This document shows, in pieces, positions 42,444 to 49,850 of a stretch of DNA of 64,000 nucleotides (its first letter is position 1; each line of letters begins with the position of its first letter). The notes beneath the pieces are model-generated. The model searched no databases. It was not told the DNA's origin and was given only the letters and a program-made list of their open reading frames with translations. Source of the DNA: an uncultured Paracoccaceae bacterium (lineage in GTDB: Bacteria > Pseudomonadota > Alphaproteobacteria > Rhodobacterales > Rhodobacteraceae); assembly GCA_947493335.1 (NCBI GenBank), contig CANLQO010000001.1, positions 1 through 64,000 on the forward strand. The letters are read 5' to 3'. Position numbers and translations under genes: made by a program.

Positions 42444-42620
42444 GGGCTGCCCCTGTCCAGAAGCGCAGGGTTTGGCAAAAAAATGCGCAATACAATGTCA
42501 CGTCACGGGCATTGCGTAAGGGCAACAAAACTTGGGGTTGTGGCAATACCGACCCCCATTTTCACCACGCCAAAGACCCCGATGAACTGGCCCTGACCCC
42601 CGCCGCTGACCACGCGCGGC

Positions 42621-42649
42621 TTGACAAAAAATCGACCTCCGCTGATGCT
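42621..42649 (+). promoter_or_regulatory. candidate promoter of the eCIS operon
   Basis: TTGACA at 42621-42626 and GATGCT at 42644-42649, 17 bp apart, in the 270-bp gap before the first eCIS gene. The -35 is perfect and the -10 weak. No other element in this gap was recognised. Confidence 0.35.
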
Positions 42650-42713
42650 TGAGGTGATTTGAGAGACGAACCACTGTCTGGCAATTTTGGCCTGAGGACG
42701 GGTTTGGGGGAAT

Positions 42714-43268
42714 ATGATTAGCGAGGCGCTGGAATATGTTCGCCGCGAGGTGCGTACGCATCTGAGTGTGACTGACACCGAGGTAAGGCTCGATTCCGCC
42801 CGCGTGATGAACGACAGCGGCGCGCAGGGGGCTGTGATCTCGCTCATCAACATCGAAGAAGAACCTGCCCTGCGGAATACCTCGCACACGACCGAGGTGA
42901 TGGGACGCGCGCATTATCGAGAGCCGTCCGTGTTTTTAAATCTGTACCTCTTGTTCAGTTTTGATTTTTCGGACTACGGGACCAGTCTTTTGAACCTTGG
43001 GCGCATCATCGAAATGTTCCAGAACCGCCGCTTTTTGAGTGCGGCGAATGCTGATCCGGGTCTGACGTTTCCGGTGGGCGTTGAGCGGCTGATTTTTGAG
43101 CATCACAACATGAGCTTTGAGGCGCTCAACAACCTGTGGTCGGTCATGGGCGGGTCGCATTATCCGTCGGTAATCTACAAGGTCCGGTTGCTAGAGATGC
43201 GGGATGCGCAGGCCCCGGCGCTTGCCGACGAGATCACGCAAATCGCAGTGGACACGGTGCGCAGATGA
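42714..43268 (+). CDS. eCIS DUF4255 protein (Afp16/Pvc16-like tail terminator)
   Basis: First gene of the eCIS operon; 184 aa. It has the family opening MISEALEYVRREVRTHL, a central VFLNLYLLFSFDFSDYG and the LWSVMGGSHYPSVIYKVRLLE end typical of DUF4255. Afp16-like proteins cap the sheath-tube and fix its length. ATG 42714 lies after TGGGGGAA. It overlaps the next gene by 4 bp. Confidence 0.88.
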   Translation: MISEALEYVRREVRTHLSVTDTEVRLDSARVMNDSGAQGAVISLINIEEEPALRNTSHTTEVMGRAHYREPSVFLNLYLLFSFDFSDYGTSLLNLGRIIEMFQNRRFLSAANADPGLTFPVGVERLIFEHHNMSFEALNNLWSVMGGSHYPSVIYKVRLLEMRDAQAPALADEITQIAVDTVRR

Positions 43269-44029
43269 GCTTTGTCATTTCCGTCAGCCGCTTTCTGTCC
43301 GTCGCCTTGCGAGACGAGACGGGCGCGGATGTAACGGAATTTGCCATTGCCCCAACGACCCGGACACGGGCGTTGATGTCAGACTACGGGATAATTTTTC
43401 GCGCGGTCACCGGCGGCTTTGCGCTTTACTACAAGACCAACCCATCGGTGCCGCAACCGCTAGTCAGTCCGATCAGCGATCAGGTGCGGTTCAGCTTTGA
43501 AATGACGGCGGCAGGGCCCGCGCCTGACAAGCTTTTCCAGGAATTGTCAGGGGCGGCTGGCGCACAGGTGTTGTTGGACAATCTGGATGGTGCGGGCGCG
43601 ATCCTGCCCGGTGGAGTGTTGACGGCGGCGGCAGAGGTCGGCGCGGGCGACCACGTCTTTGCGGGGCCAAAAGCCTACCCGGTGCGGGTTGATCTGGGTG
43701 GCGGTATTCCGGCACAGGTTGAGGCGCGCGACAGGTTCACGGACGCGGTCGCGGCGCAAGCACCAGTGGAGGATTTGGCGGCAGAACCTCCGGTCGCGCC
43801 GCCGCCCGGTGCAACAGAAGTTTTTACGACAATTGACGTCCCCGAGGCGGAGGCGGCCCTGCGGTTGGTCACCCCGGCCCCGGGCACATTGGACCGCTTG
43901 ATTTATGCGGACGATGAGATCGCCCAAGGCGCTGCCGTGGGGATCATTGATTTATTTTGGTCGGGTGCGCAAAGCGCTGTCCCGGCGGGTACAGGCATTG
44001 AGTACAGCGCCATTTTTCGGCGCCAATAA
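43265..44029 (+). CDS. unknown eCIS-associated protein, 254 aa
   Basis: I do not recognise a named family. It starts MSFVISVSRFLSVALRDE. Residues ~1-95 look like a beta-rich fold (YGIIFRAVTGGFALYY and QVRFSFEMT). An Ala/Gly-rich middle follows, then a Pro-rich linker (AEPPVAPPPGA) and a C-terminal beta-rich segment ending GIEYSAIFRRQ. It lies between the DUF4255 gene and the sheath gene and is coupled to the former. A collar, cap or sheath-assembly role is plausible by position only. Confidence 0.75.
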   Translation: MSFVISVSRFLSVALRDETGADVTEFAIAPTTRTRALMSDYGIIFRAVTGGFALYYKTNPSVPQPLVSPISDQVRFSFEMTAAGPAPDKLFQELSGAAGAQVLLDNLDGAGAILPGGVLTAAAEVGAGDHVFAGPKAYPVRVDLGGGIPAQVEARDRFTDAVAAQAPVEDLAAEPPVAPPPGATEVFTTIDVPEAEAALRLVTPAPGTLDRLIYADDEIAQGAAVGIIDLFWSGAQSAVPAGTGIEYSAIFRRQ

Positions 44030-44098
44030 TTTAGACCCCTTTGCGGGGACGCATTTTATCAGCCGGGCTTTGTGGCGCCCGATTATTGGAGGAAGACC

Positions 44099-45598
44099 AT
44101 GCGCACCTTGACTACGCCTGGCGTTTTTGTTGAAGAAATCGCCTCTTTTCCCCCGTCGGTGGCACCTGTCGCCACGGCCGTGCCGGGGTTCATCGGACAT
44201 ACGCGGCAAGCGGTCGAATTGAACGGGGATACGCTGACCAACGTGCCACGGCGCATCACGGCGCTGCTGGAATACGTGCGGCTCTTTGGCAGGCCTGCGC
44301 CGGCGGCTGTGTCGGTGCAAGTGACCAAACGGGTCAGCAGCGCGGGGGCAATCATCTCGACCGACGTGGGCTTTGCCACCGACCCGCCCGCCGTGCCGCC
44401 AGACCTGATGTATTACGCCATGCAGCACTATTTCGCCAACGGCGGCGGTCCCTGCTATGTGCTGTCCATCGGCTCGGAAGGGGCGGGACGGACAGAGGGT
44501 GCGTTCACCACGGGCATCACTACGATGCAGGCGGTTGACGAGGTCACGCTGCTGGTTTTCCCTGACGCCACGGTGCTGAGCAATACCCAGCACGGCAACG
44601 TCATGGTCGCGGCGCTGAATTCCTGTGCGGCCACGCAAGATCGGATTGCAGTGGCTGATGTGCATGGTGCCGTTGGCACGCCGCCTGATCCCTTCGCCAT
44701 TGGGGCTGCATTCCGCACCAATGTCGGCGCAAACTCAGAGGATTTGCTGAAGTACGGTTGCGCCTATTACCCCTATCTGCGCACCTCTTTGCCGCGGATT
44801 GTGGATGACACCACGATCACCATCGCCGGGGCGTCGCGATTGTCGACGCTAAATGATGATGGCACGACGACAGAGACGCCACTGTTTGATACGGATGCGG
44901 ATCCGACGACGGACAACGATATCACGTTGGACAACGATCTGGTGCAGGGTACGGCCTCAACACCGGGTGACAAGGCGGTGCTGAACGCGGTCAAATCCTT
45001 CCTGAGCGAGGACTATGTGACCCTGCCGCCTTCGGCCGCTGTTGCGGGGGCAATCGCCCGGCAAGACCGGCTGAAAGGTGTGCATTACGCGCCCGCTAAT
45101 ATCGGGCTGTTCAACACCATCGGCCCGGCACTGCCCATTACCAATGATCTGAACGGGAGGCTGAATGTTGATCCCACGGGCGGAAAGTCAATCAATGTGA
45201 TCCGCAACTTCACCGGCAAAGGCACGCTGATCTGGGGCGCGCGGACGCTGGCGGGCAACAGCAACGACAACCGTTATCTGAACGTGCGGCGGTTCCTGAA
45301 CTTTGCCGAGGAAAGCATCGAAAAGGCCGTGGGCGCATTTGTCTTTGCGCCCAATGACGCGAACACATGGGTGCGTGTGCGGTCGATGATCGAGAATTTT
45401 TTGGCCAACCAATGGCGCGCAGGTGCGCTGGTCGGGCCGAAACCCGAACAGGCGTTTCAGGTGCAGGTCGGACTGAACCAGACGATGACGGCAGATGACA
45501 TTCTGAACGGTCTTATGATCGTCCGGGTCGGTCTGGCGATCAGCCGCCCGGCCGAATTCATCGTGCTTCAGTTCGAACAATTGCAACAACAGGCCTGA
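44099..45598 (+). CDS. eCIS contractile sheath protein (Afp2/3/4-like)
   Basis: A 499-aa phage-type tail sheath protein. It starts MRTLTTPGVFVEEIASFPPSV, the canonical sheath N-terminus. The body has MYYAMQHYFANGGGPCYVLSIG. The C-terminal domain is characteristic: GTLIWGARTLAGNSNDNRYL, then NVRRFLNFAEESIEKAVG and AFQVQVGLNQTM. TTGGAGGAAG precedes the ATG. Only one sheath gene is present, whereas Afp encodes three. Confidence 0.95.
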   Translation: MRTLTTPGVFVEEIASFPPSVAPVATAVPGFIGHTRQAVELNGDTLTNVPRRITALLEYVRLFGRPAPAAVSVQVTKRVSSAGAIISTDVGFATDPPAVPPDLMYYAMQHYFANGGGPCYVLSIGSEGAGRTEGAFTTGITTMQAVDEVTLLVFPDATVLSNTQHGNVMVAALNSCAATQDRIAVADVHGAVGTPPDPFAIGAAFRTNVGANSEDLLKYGCAYYPYLRTSLPRIVDDTTITIAGASRLSTLNDDGTTTETPLFDTDADPTTDNDITLDNDLVQGTASTPGDKAVLNAVKSFLSEDYVTLPPSAAVAGAIARQDRLKGVHYAPANIGLFNTIGPALPITNDLNGRLNVDPTGGKSINVIRNFTGKGTLIWGARTLAGNSNDNRYLNVRRFLNFAEESIEKAVGAFVFAPNDANTWVRVRSMIENFLANQWRAGALVGPKPEQAFQVQVGLNQTMTADDILNGLMIVRVGLAISRPAEFIVLQFEQLQQQA

Positions 45599-45623
45599 TC
45601 CGCCCCATTGAACGGAGACCATC

Positions 45624-46055
45624 ATGGAACAATATCCGCTTCCTAAGTTTCACTTTCAGGTCGAATGGGGCGGCGCCCGCATCGGCTTTACCGAAGTTTC
45701 GGGCCTCGACGTGGAAACAGAGGTGATCGAATACCGCGAAGGCAACAGCCCGGAATATTCCAAACTGAAAATCCCCGGCATGCAGAAATACGCCAATGTC
45801 ACGCTTAAGCGTGGCGTGGTGCAGGCCGACAATGATTACTTCAATTGGTGGAATACCGTTGCGCTGAACAAGGTCGAGCGTCGCGATATCACGATCAGCC
45901 TGCTCAACGAGGAACACGCGCCGGTCATGGTCTGGAAGCTCAAGAATGCTTGGGCCGCTAAGATCCAGTCCACCGACCTCAAGGCCGATGGCAATGAGAC
46001 GGCGATCGAAAGCGTGCAGATCGTCTATGACTCCATGAGCATTCAGAACGAGTGA
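45624..46055 (+). CDS. eCIS inner tube protein 1 (Afp1-like, gp19 fold)
   Basis: A 143-aa phage tail tube-type protein (TIGR02241 group). It contains PKFHFQVEWGGARIGFTEVSGLD, YREGNSPEYSKLKIPGMQKY, VTLKRGVV and the C-terminal ESVQIVYDSMSI. It polymerises inside the sheath as stacked hexamers. The stronger match to the main tube subunit suggests this is the bulk tube protein. It is 25 bp after the sheath gene. Confidence 0.93.
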   Translation: MEQYPLPKFHFQVEWGGARIGFTEVSGLDVETEVIEYREGNSPEYSKLKIPGMQKYANVTLKRGVVQADNDYFNWWNTVALNKVERRDITISLLNEEHAPVMVWKLKNAWAAKIQSTDLKADGNETAIESVQIVYDSMSIQNE

Positions 46056-46065
46056 GTGCGGCACA

Positions 46066-46542
46066 ATGGTCGATGAGACGCTGCCGATCAACTATCCCTA
46101 TCAGCCGCCGGTCGGCTTTCACTTTCGGGTGGAATTCGACCTGCCGGATGCGGGGGATCAGGACATCCGTTTTCGCGAGGTGTCCGGCCTGAGCATGGAG
46201 TTGGAGGAAGAGACACTGAACGAAGGGGGAGAGAACCGTTTTGCGCACAAACTACCGGTGCGCGGGCGGTATCCTGATCTGGTGCTCAAACGCGGGCTGA
46301 TCCGCGACAGCGCGGTGGCAAAATGGCTGCGTGATGCGTTCCAGAACCCGATCACTGTGCCGTTTGTCCTGCCGACCACGATCTGGGTGACGCTGCTAAA
46401 TGACGCGCACGAACCGCTTGAGACCTATACGGTGCTGAATGCCTGGCCGAAGAAATGGACCCTTTCGGACTTTAACGCCGAAAGCAGCGACTACGTGGTT
46501 GAGACGCTTGAGCTGGCCTATTCCTACTTTCGGGTGAACTGA
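46066..46542 (+). CDS. eCIS inner tube protein 2 (Afp5-like, tube initiator)
   Basis: A 158-aa paralogue of tube protein 1 with the same scheme: FHFRVEFDLP, FREVSGLSMELEEE, LVLKRGLI, and VETLELAYSYFRV at the end. The sequence has diverged, and it has an extra acidic loop. By gene order it corresponds to Afp5, the ring joining tube and baseplate. The gap to the next gene is 2 bp. Confidence 0.9.
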   Translation: MVDETLPINYPYQPPVGFHFRVEFDLPDAGDQDIRFREVSGLSMELEEETLNEGGENRFAHKLPVRGRYPDLVLKRGLIRDSAVAKWLRDAFQNPITVPFVLPTTIWVTLLNDAHEPLETYTVLNAWPKKWTLSDFNAESSDYVVETLELAYSYFRVN

Positions 46543-46544
46543 AG

Positions 46545-46715
46545 ATGCCTGTTTTCATTAATGAAATTGTTTTTCGGGGCCGCGTGGAAGAGGCCCGCAA
46601 GCCACTGCCGGAAGCAGAGCGCAAGCGCGAGGATTGGGTCAACGACCGTGACCGGATCATTGCCGACGCGGTCAGCGAAGTGATGCGCCTATTGCGCCGG
46701 ATGGAGGAGCGATAG
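46545..46715 (+). CDS. eCIS DUF5908 small protein (Afp6-like)
   Basis: A 56-aa reading frame starting MPVFINEIVFRGRVEE and ending with an amphipathic helix (ADAVSEVMRLLRRMEER). The size, the start and the position between tube protein 2 and the Afp7-like protein match the DUF5908/Afp6 family. It fits exactly between its neighbours: 2 bp after one stop and 1 bp before the next ATG. The role is uncertain, perhaps a baseplate or assembly helper. Confidence 0.85.
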   Translation: MPVFINEIVFRGRVEEARKPLPEAERKREDWVNDRDRIIADAVSEVMRLLRRMEER

Positions 46716-46716
46716 A

Positions 46717-47421
46717 ATGGACGGTGCGCTTCTTAAGCTGACGATCCTGCCCTTTGACAGCTCGCGCACGTTCGCGGACGGGCCGCCATCGGGTCCGCCA
46801 TTTATCGCGCAGTTCAACCCTACAGAGCTGACCGACAGCTATGAGGTGGAACTTAACACGCAGGAAAACGCAGCCTCAAAGAACGGGACGGCGGCCAAGC
46901 AGAAATCGGTCAAGCCGCGCAGCTTTACCTTTGAATTGCTGCTTGATGGCTCTGGCGTCACCTCTGCCACCGGGCTGCCGGATCCGATCCCATCGAGCCC
47001 GATCACGCTCGCCGCGCAGTTGGAGTTGTTCAAGCGGACGACGACCTATTCAGGCAAAATCCACCGCAACCGGTACCTGCAACTCATCTGGGGTCCGTTT
47101 TTCGTCACCACCGTACTGCAAAGCTATTCGGTGACCTATAAGCTGTTCAATTCGCTAGGTATTCCGGTGCGCGCCACGCTATCGGCCACGTTCACTGAAC
47201 ACCGCGATGATGTGATCGGCAATCTTGAGGATGACAATTCATCGCCCGACGTGGCGCACGCGCATCTGGCGAGCACGAATGACGCGTTACCCAATGTGGT
47301 GAATGCGGTCTACAACGATCCACGTCGCTACATCGACATTGCAAGGGTCAACGGGCTGGACACGGTGCGCGCGCTGGCGGCCGGTACAGAGGTGCGCATG
47401 CCACCGGTGAGGTCACCCTGA
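46717..47421 (+). CDS. eCIS Afp7-like baseplate/tube adaptor with LysM
   Basis: A 234-aa protein of the CIS tube-adaptor family (gp53-like). The N-terminal domain has FIAQFNPTELTDSYEVELN and PRSFTFELLLDGSGVT. LIWGPFFVTTVLQSYSVTYKLF is the conserved middle. A C-terminal LysM-like segment reads YIDIARVNGLDTVRALAAGT. It joins the spike hub to the tube. It overlaps the spike gene by 1 bp. Confidence 0.9.
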   Translation: MDGALLKLTILPFDSSRTFADGPPSGPPFIAQFNPTELTDSYEVELNTQENAASKNGTAAKQKSVKPRSFTFELLLDGSGVTSATGLPDPIPSSPITLAAQLELFKRTTTYSGKIHRNRYLQLIWGPFFVTTVLQSYSVTYKLFNSLGIPVRATLSATFTEHRDDVIGNLEDDNSSPDVAHAHLASTNDALPNVVNAVYNDPRRYIDIARVNGLDTVRALAAGTEVRMPPVRSP

Positions 47422-49148
47422 TGGTTCTGGACCTTGGAACAGATACCTCGCTGACCACCGTGACGCTTTTGGTGGATGGAACGGATGTGACCAACGAGTT
47501 GGTCATCATTTCGATTGAGACGGGGCGGATGCTGGACCGCATTCCTTACGCGCAGATCGTGTTTCAGGATGGCGACCCGGCGGAGCAGACTTTTGCCCTC
47601 AGCGAGGGGCCCCTTTTCCCGCCGGGGGCCGAGATTGAGATCCTGGCAGGTTATCAGCTGGATAATGAGCCGATTTTCAAAGGGATTGTGACGCGACAGC
47701 GGATCGAGGCACCGCTGCATGGGTCCAGCCGACTTTATGTCGACCTGCGCCATCCGGCGTTTCGCATGGGCCATGCCCGCAAAAGCAGGATTTGGTCAGA
47801 AGTCACGGATGCCGATGCCGTGGGCGAGATTGCGCAGGGCCATGGGATCAATTTTGACGGATCTTCGCCAACAGTGCGCCCGACACTTGTGCAGCATCAG
47901 GCGACGGATTGGGATTTTACCGTGCAGCGTGCGCAGATGGTGGGGCAGGCGGTTCTGGCCGAGGATGGCGGGCTGAAGTTGGTGACGCCCGGTCCCGGTT
48001 CGCCCGAGGCTGATGTGGAATATGGCGCGGATGTCTTCGCAATCGAGATGGAGTTCGACGCAGAGCGGCAGCCAACTGAAGTGGAAACCGGCGCATGGGG
48101 TGCAGCGGATCAGTCTGTCGCCACAGCGGCGAGTGCGGGACCGCCTTTTGTAGGTCCGGGAAACACGGATTACGCGGGGTTTGGCGATGTCGCCGGGTTA
48201 ACACCCCGCGAAAGGGCCAGCGGCGCGCGTGATCAGGCAGAGCTGGATGAATGGGCCGGGGCGGATGCGCTGCGTCGCCGGATTTCGGCCCTGCGTGGGT
48301 TGGTCGAATTGCAAGGCAAGGCGATCTATCAGCCGGGCATGACCGTCACGCTGATCGGGCTGGGCGAGCGGTTCAACGGTCCGGCCTATGTTACCGGTGT
48401 GCGCCATCAGATCGGGCGCGGCGACTGGCGCAGCTTTTTGCAAATCGGGTTGGACCCGGAGTTTCACGCACAGCGCGTCACCGTTGATGCACCGGCGGCG
48501 GCAGGGCTATTGCCCGGCATTCGTGGGTTGCATGTGGGTGTGGTTGACGCGCTGGAAGGCGACCCCGCGGGCGAAGAGCGGGTGGCGGTCAATTTGGTCA
48601 GTGAGACGGAAACCAACGAAGTGGTCTGGGCGCGACCGCTGTCCATTGGCGGCGGTGCGGATAGGGGATTGGTGCTGTTGCCTGAGGTAGGCGACGAGGT
48701 ATTGCTGGGATTTCTGGACGGTGATCCGCGAGACCCGATCCTGCTGGGCGGCGTGCATTCTTCGGCTGCGGCGAGCCCGTATCCGGGCGCAGATGATAAC
48801 CATATCAAGGGGTTGGCGTCACGTGCGGGGATCAAGATCAGCTTTGACGACGATGCGGTGGTGCTGACGCTCGAGACACCGGGCGGCCACAAAGTACTGC
48901 TGGATGATGATGGCGGAGAGATTCTGGCCGAGGATTCCAACGGCAACTCCATCACGCTGAGCAGCGACGGTATCGCGCTGGAATCCGCCGCCGATATCAA
49001 GCTGAAAGCGACGGGCGATATCGCGCTTGAAGGGACCAACGTCTCGCTCAAGGCGACGGCCGAGGTCACGGCAGAAGGCTCTGCCGGGGCAACACTGAAA
49101 AGCGACGGATCGACCACCATCAAGGGGTCGGTCGTGATGATCAACTAG
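47421..49148 (+). CDS. eCIS central spike protein (Afp8, VgrG/gp27-gp5-like)
   Basis: A 575-aa trimeric hub and spike. The gp27-like part spans ~1-360. An OB-fold gp5-like domain follows (RGLHVGVVDALEGDPAGEER to GGVHSSAAASP). The C-terminal beta-helix has regular hydrophobic repeats such as ITLSSDGIALESAADIKLKA. It ends GSVVMIN, where the PAAR tip sits. The gene for that tip is next. Confidence 0.93.
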   Translation: MVLDLGTDTSLTTVTLLVDGTDVTNELVIISIETGRMLDRIPYAQIVFQDGDPAEQTFALSEGPLFPPGAEIEILAGYQLDNEPIFKGIVTRQRIEAPLHGSSRLYVDLRHPAFRMGHARKSRIWSEVTDADAVGEIAQGHGINFDGSSPTVRPTLVQHQATDWDFTVQRAQMVGQAVLAEDGGLKLVTPGPGSPEADVEYGADVFAIEMEFDAERQPTEVETGAWGAADQSVATAASAGPPFVGPGNTDYAGFGDVAGLTPRERASGARDQAELDEWAGADALRRRISALRGLVELQGKAIYQPGMTVTLIGLGERFNGPAYVTGVRHQIGRGDWRSFLQIGLDPEFHAQRVTVDAPAAAGLLPGIRGLHVGVVDALEGDPAGEERVAVNLVSETETNEVVWARPLSIGGGADRGLVLLPEVGDEVLLGFLDGDPRDPILLGGVHSSAAASPYPGADDNHIKGLASRAGIKISFDDDAVVLTLETPGGHKVLLDDDGGEILAEDSNGNSITLSSDGIALESAADIKLKATGDIALEGTNVSLKATAEVTAEGSAGATLKSDGSTTIKGSVVMIN

Positions 49149-49157
49149 GACGACAAC

Positions 49158-49451
49158 ATGCCTGCTGCCGCACGGATCACCGATTTCCATAGCTGCCCGC
49201 AAGTCACGCCTGCGGGGTCACCGCATGTAGGCGGGCCGGTGATAGGACCCGGCGCGCCGACGGTACTGATTGCCGGAACACCCGCCGCCGTGGTGGGTGA
49301 CAGTTGCACCTGTGCCGGGCCGCCCGACACGATTGTTGCAGGCTCTGGCACGGTCATGATCGGCGGTGTGCCTGCCGCGCGCATGGGTGACAGCACCGCG
49401 CATGGCGGATCGATTGCCGTCGGCGCCCCCACCGTCATGATCGGAGGATAG
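49158..49451 (+). CDS. eCIS PAAR-repeat tip protein (Afp10-like)
   Basis: A 97-aa PAAR protein that sharpens the spike. It starts MPAAARITDFHSCPQ and shows paired PAAR motifs: APTVLIAGTPAAVVGD and GTVMIGGVPAARMGDS. The candidate metal ligands are His/Cys in FHSC, SPH, CTC and TAHGG. It has no extra C-terminal domain, so it is not itself a PAAR-toxin fusion. Confidence 0.95.
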   Translation: MPAAARITDFHSCPQVTPAGSPHVGGPVIGPGAPTVLIAGTPAAVVGDSCTCAGPPDTIVAGSGTVMIGGVPAARMGDSTAHGGSIAVGAPTVMIGG

Positions 49452-49454
49452 CGG

Positions 49455-49850
49455 ATGGCGATCGAAGACCCCTTCATCGGCACCGGCTGGTCCTTCCCGC
49501 CTCGTTTCGACAACGGCGAGGTGACAGTGACAGGCGGACAGCAAAGCATCTCCGAAAGCCTGCGGATCATCGTCGGTACGCAATTGGGCGAGCGCCTGAT
49601 GCGCCCGGATTTCGGCTGCGGCATGGATGGAGAAGTCTTTGGCCTGATGAACACCAGCCGCTTGACCTGGGTGGAAAACGTCGTGCGCCGGGCGATCCTG
49701 CTGCATGAACCACGCATCGACGCGCGCGAGGTCAGCGTCACCTCTGACGGGCCAGAGGGGCGGCTGACAGTCGAAGTGGGATATGAGGTCCGCGGCACCA
49801 ATTCGCGCTTTAACGTGGTCTTTCCGTTCTACCTTGAGGCTGCGACATGA
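49455..49850 (+). CDS. eCIS baseplate wedge protein (Afp9, gp25-like)
   Basis: A 131-aa gp25/lysozyme-like baseplate protein. It has IGTGWSFPPRF, ISESLRIIVGTQLGERLMRPDFGCG, and the EPR-core equivalent EPRIDAREV in ILLHEPRIDAREVSV. It initiates sheath polymerisation on the baseplate. The order PAAR before gp25 is the reverse of Afp9-Afp10. It overlaps the next gene by 4 bp. Confidence 0.94.
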   Translation: MAIEDPFIGTGWSFPPRFDNGEVTVTGGQQSISESLRIIVGTQLGERLMRPDFGCGMDGEVFGLMNTSRLTWVENVVRRAILLHEPRIDAREVSVTSDGPEGRLTVEVGYEVRGTNSRFNVVFPFYLEAAT

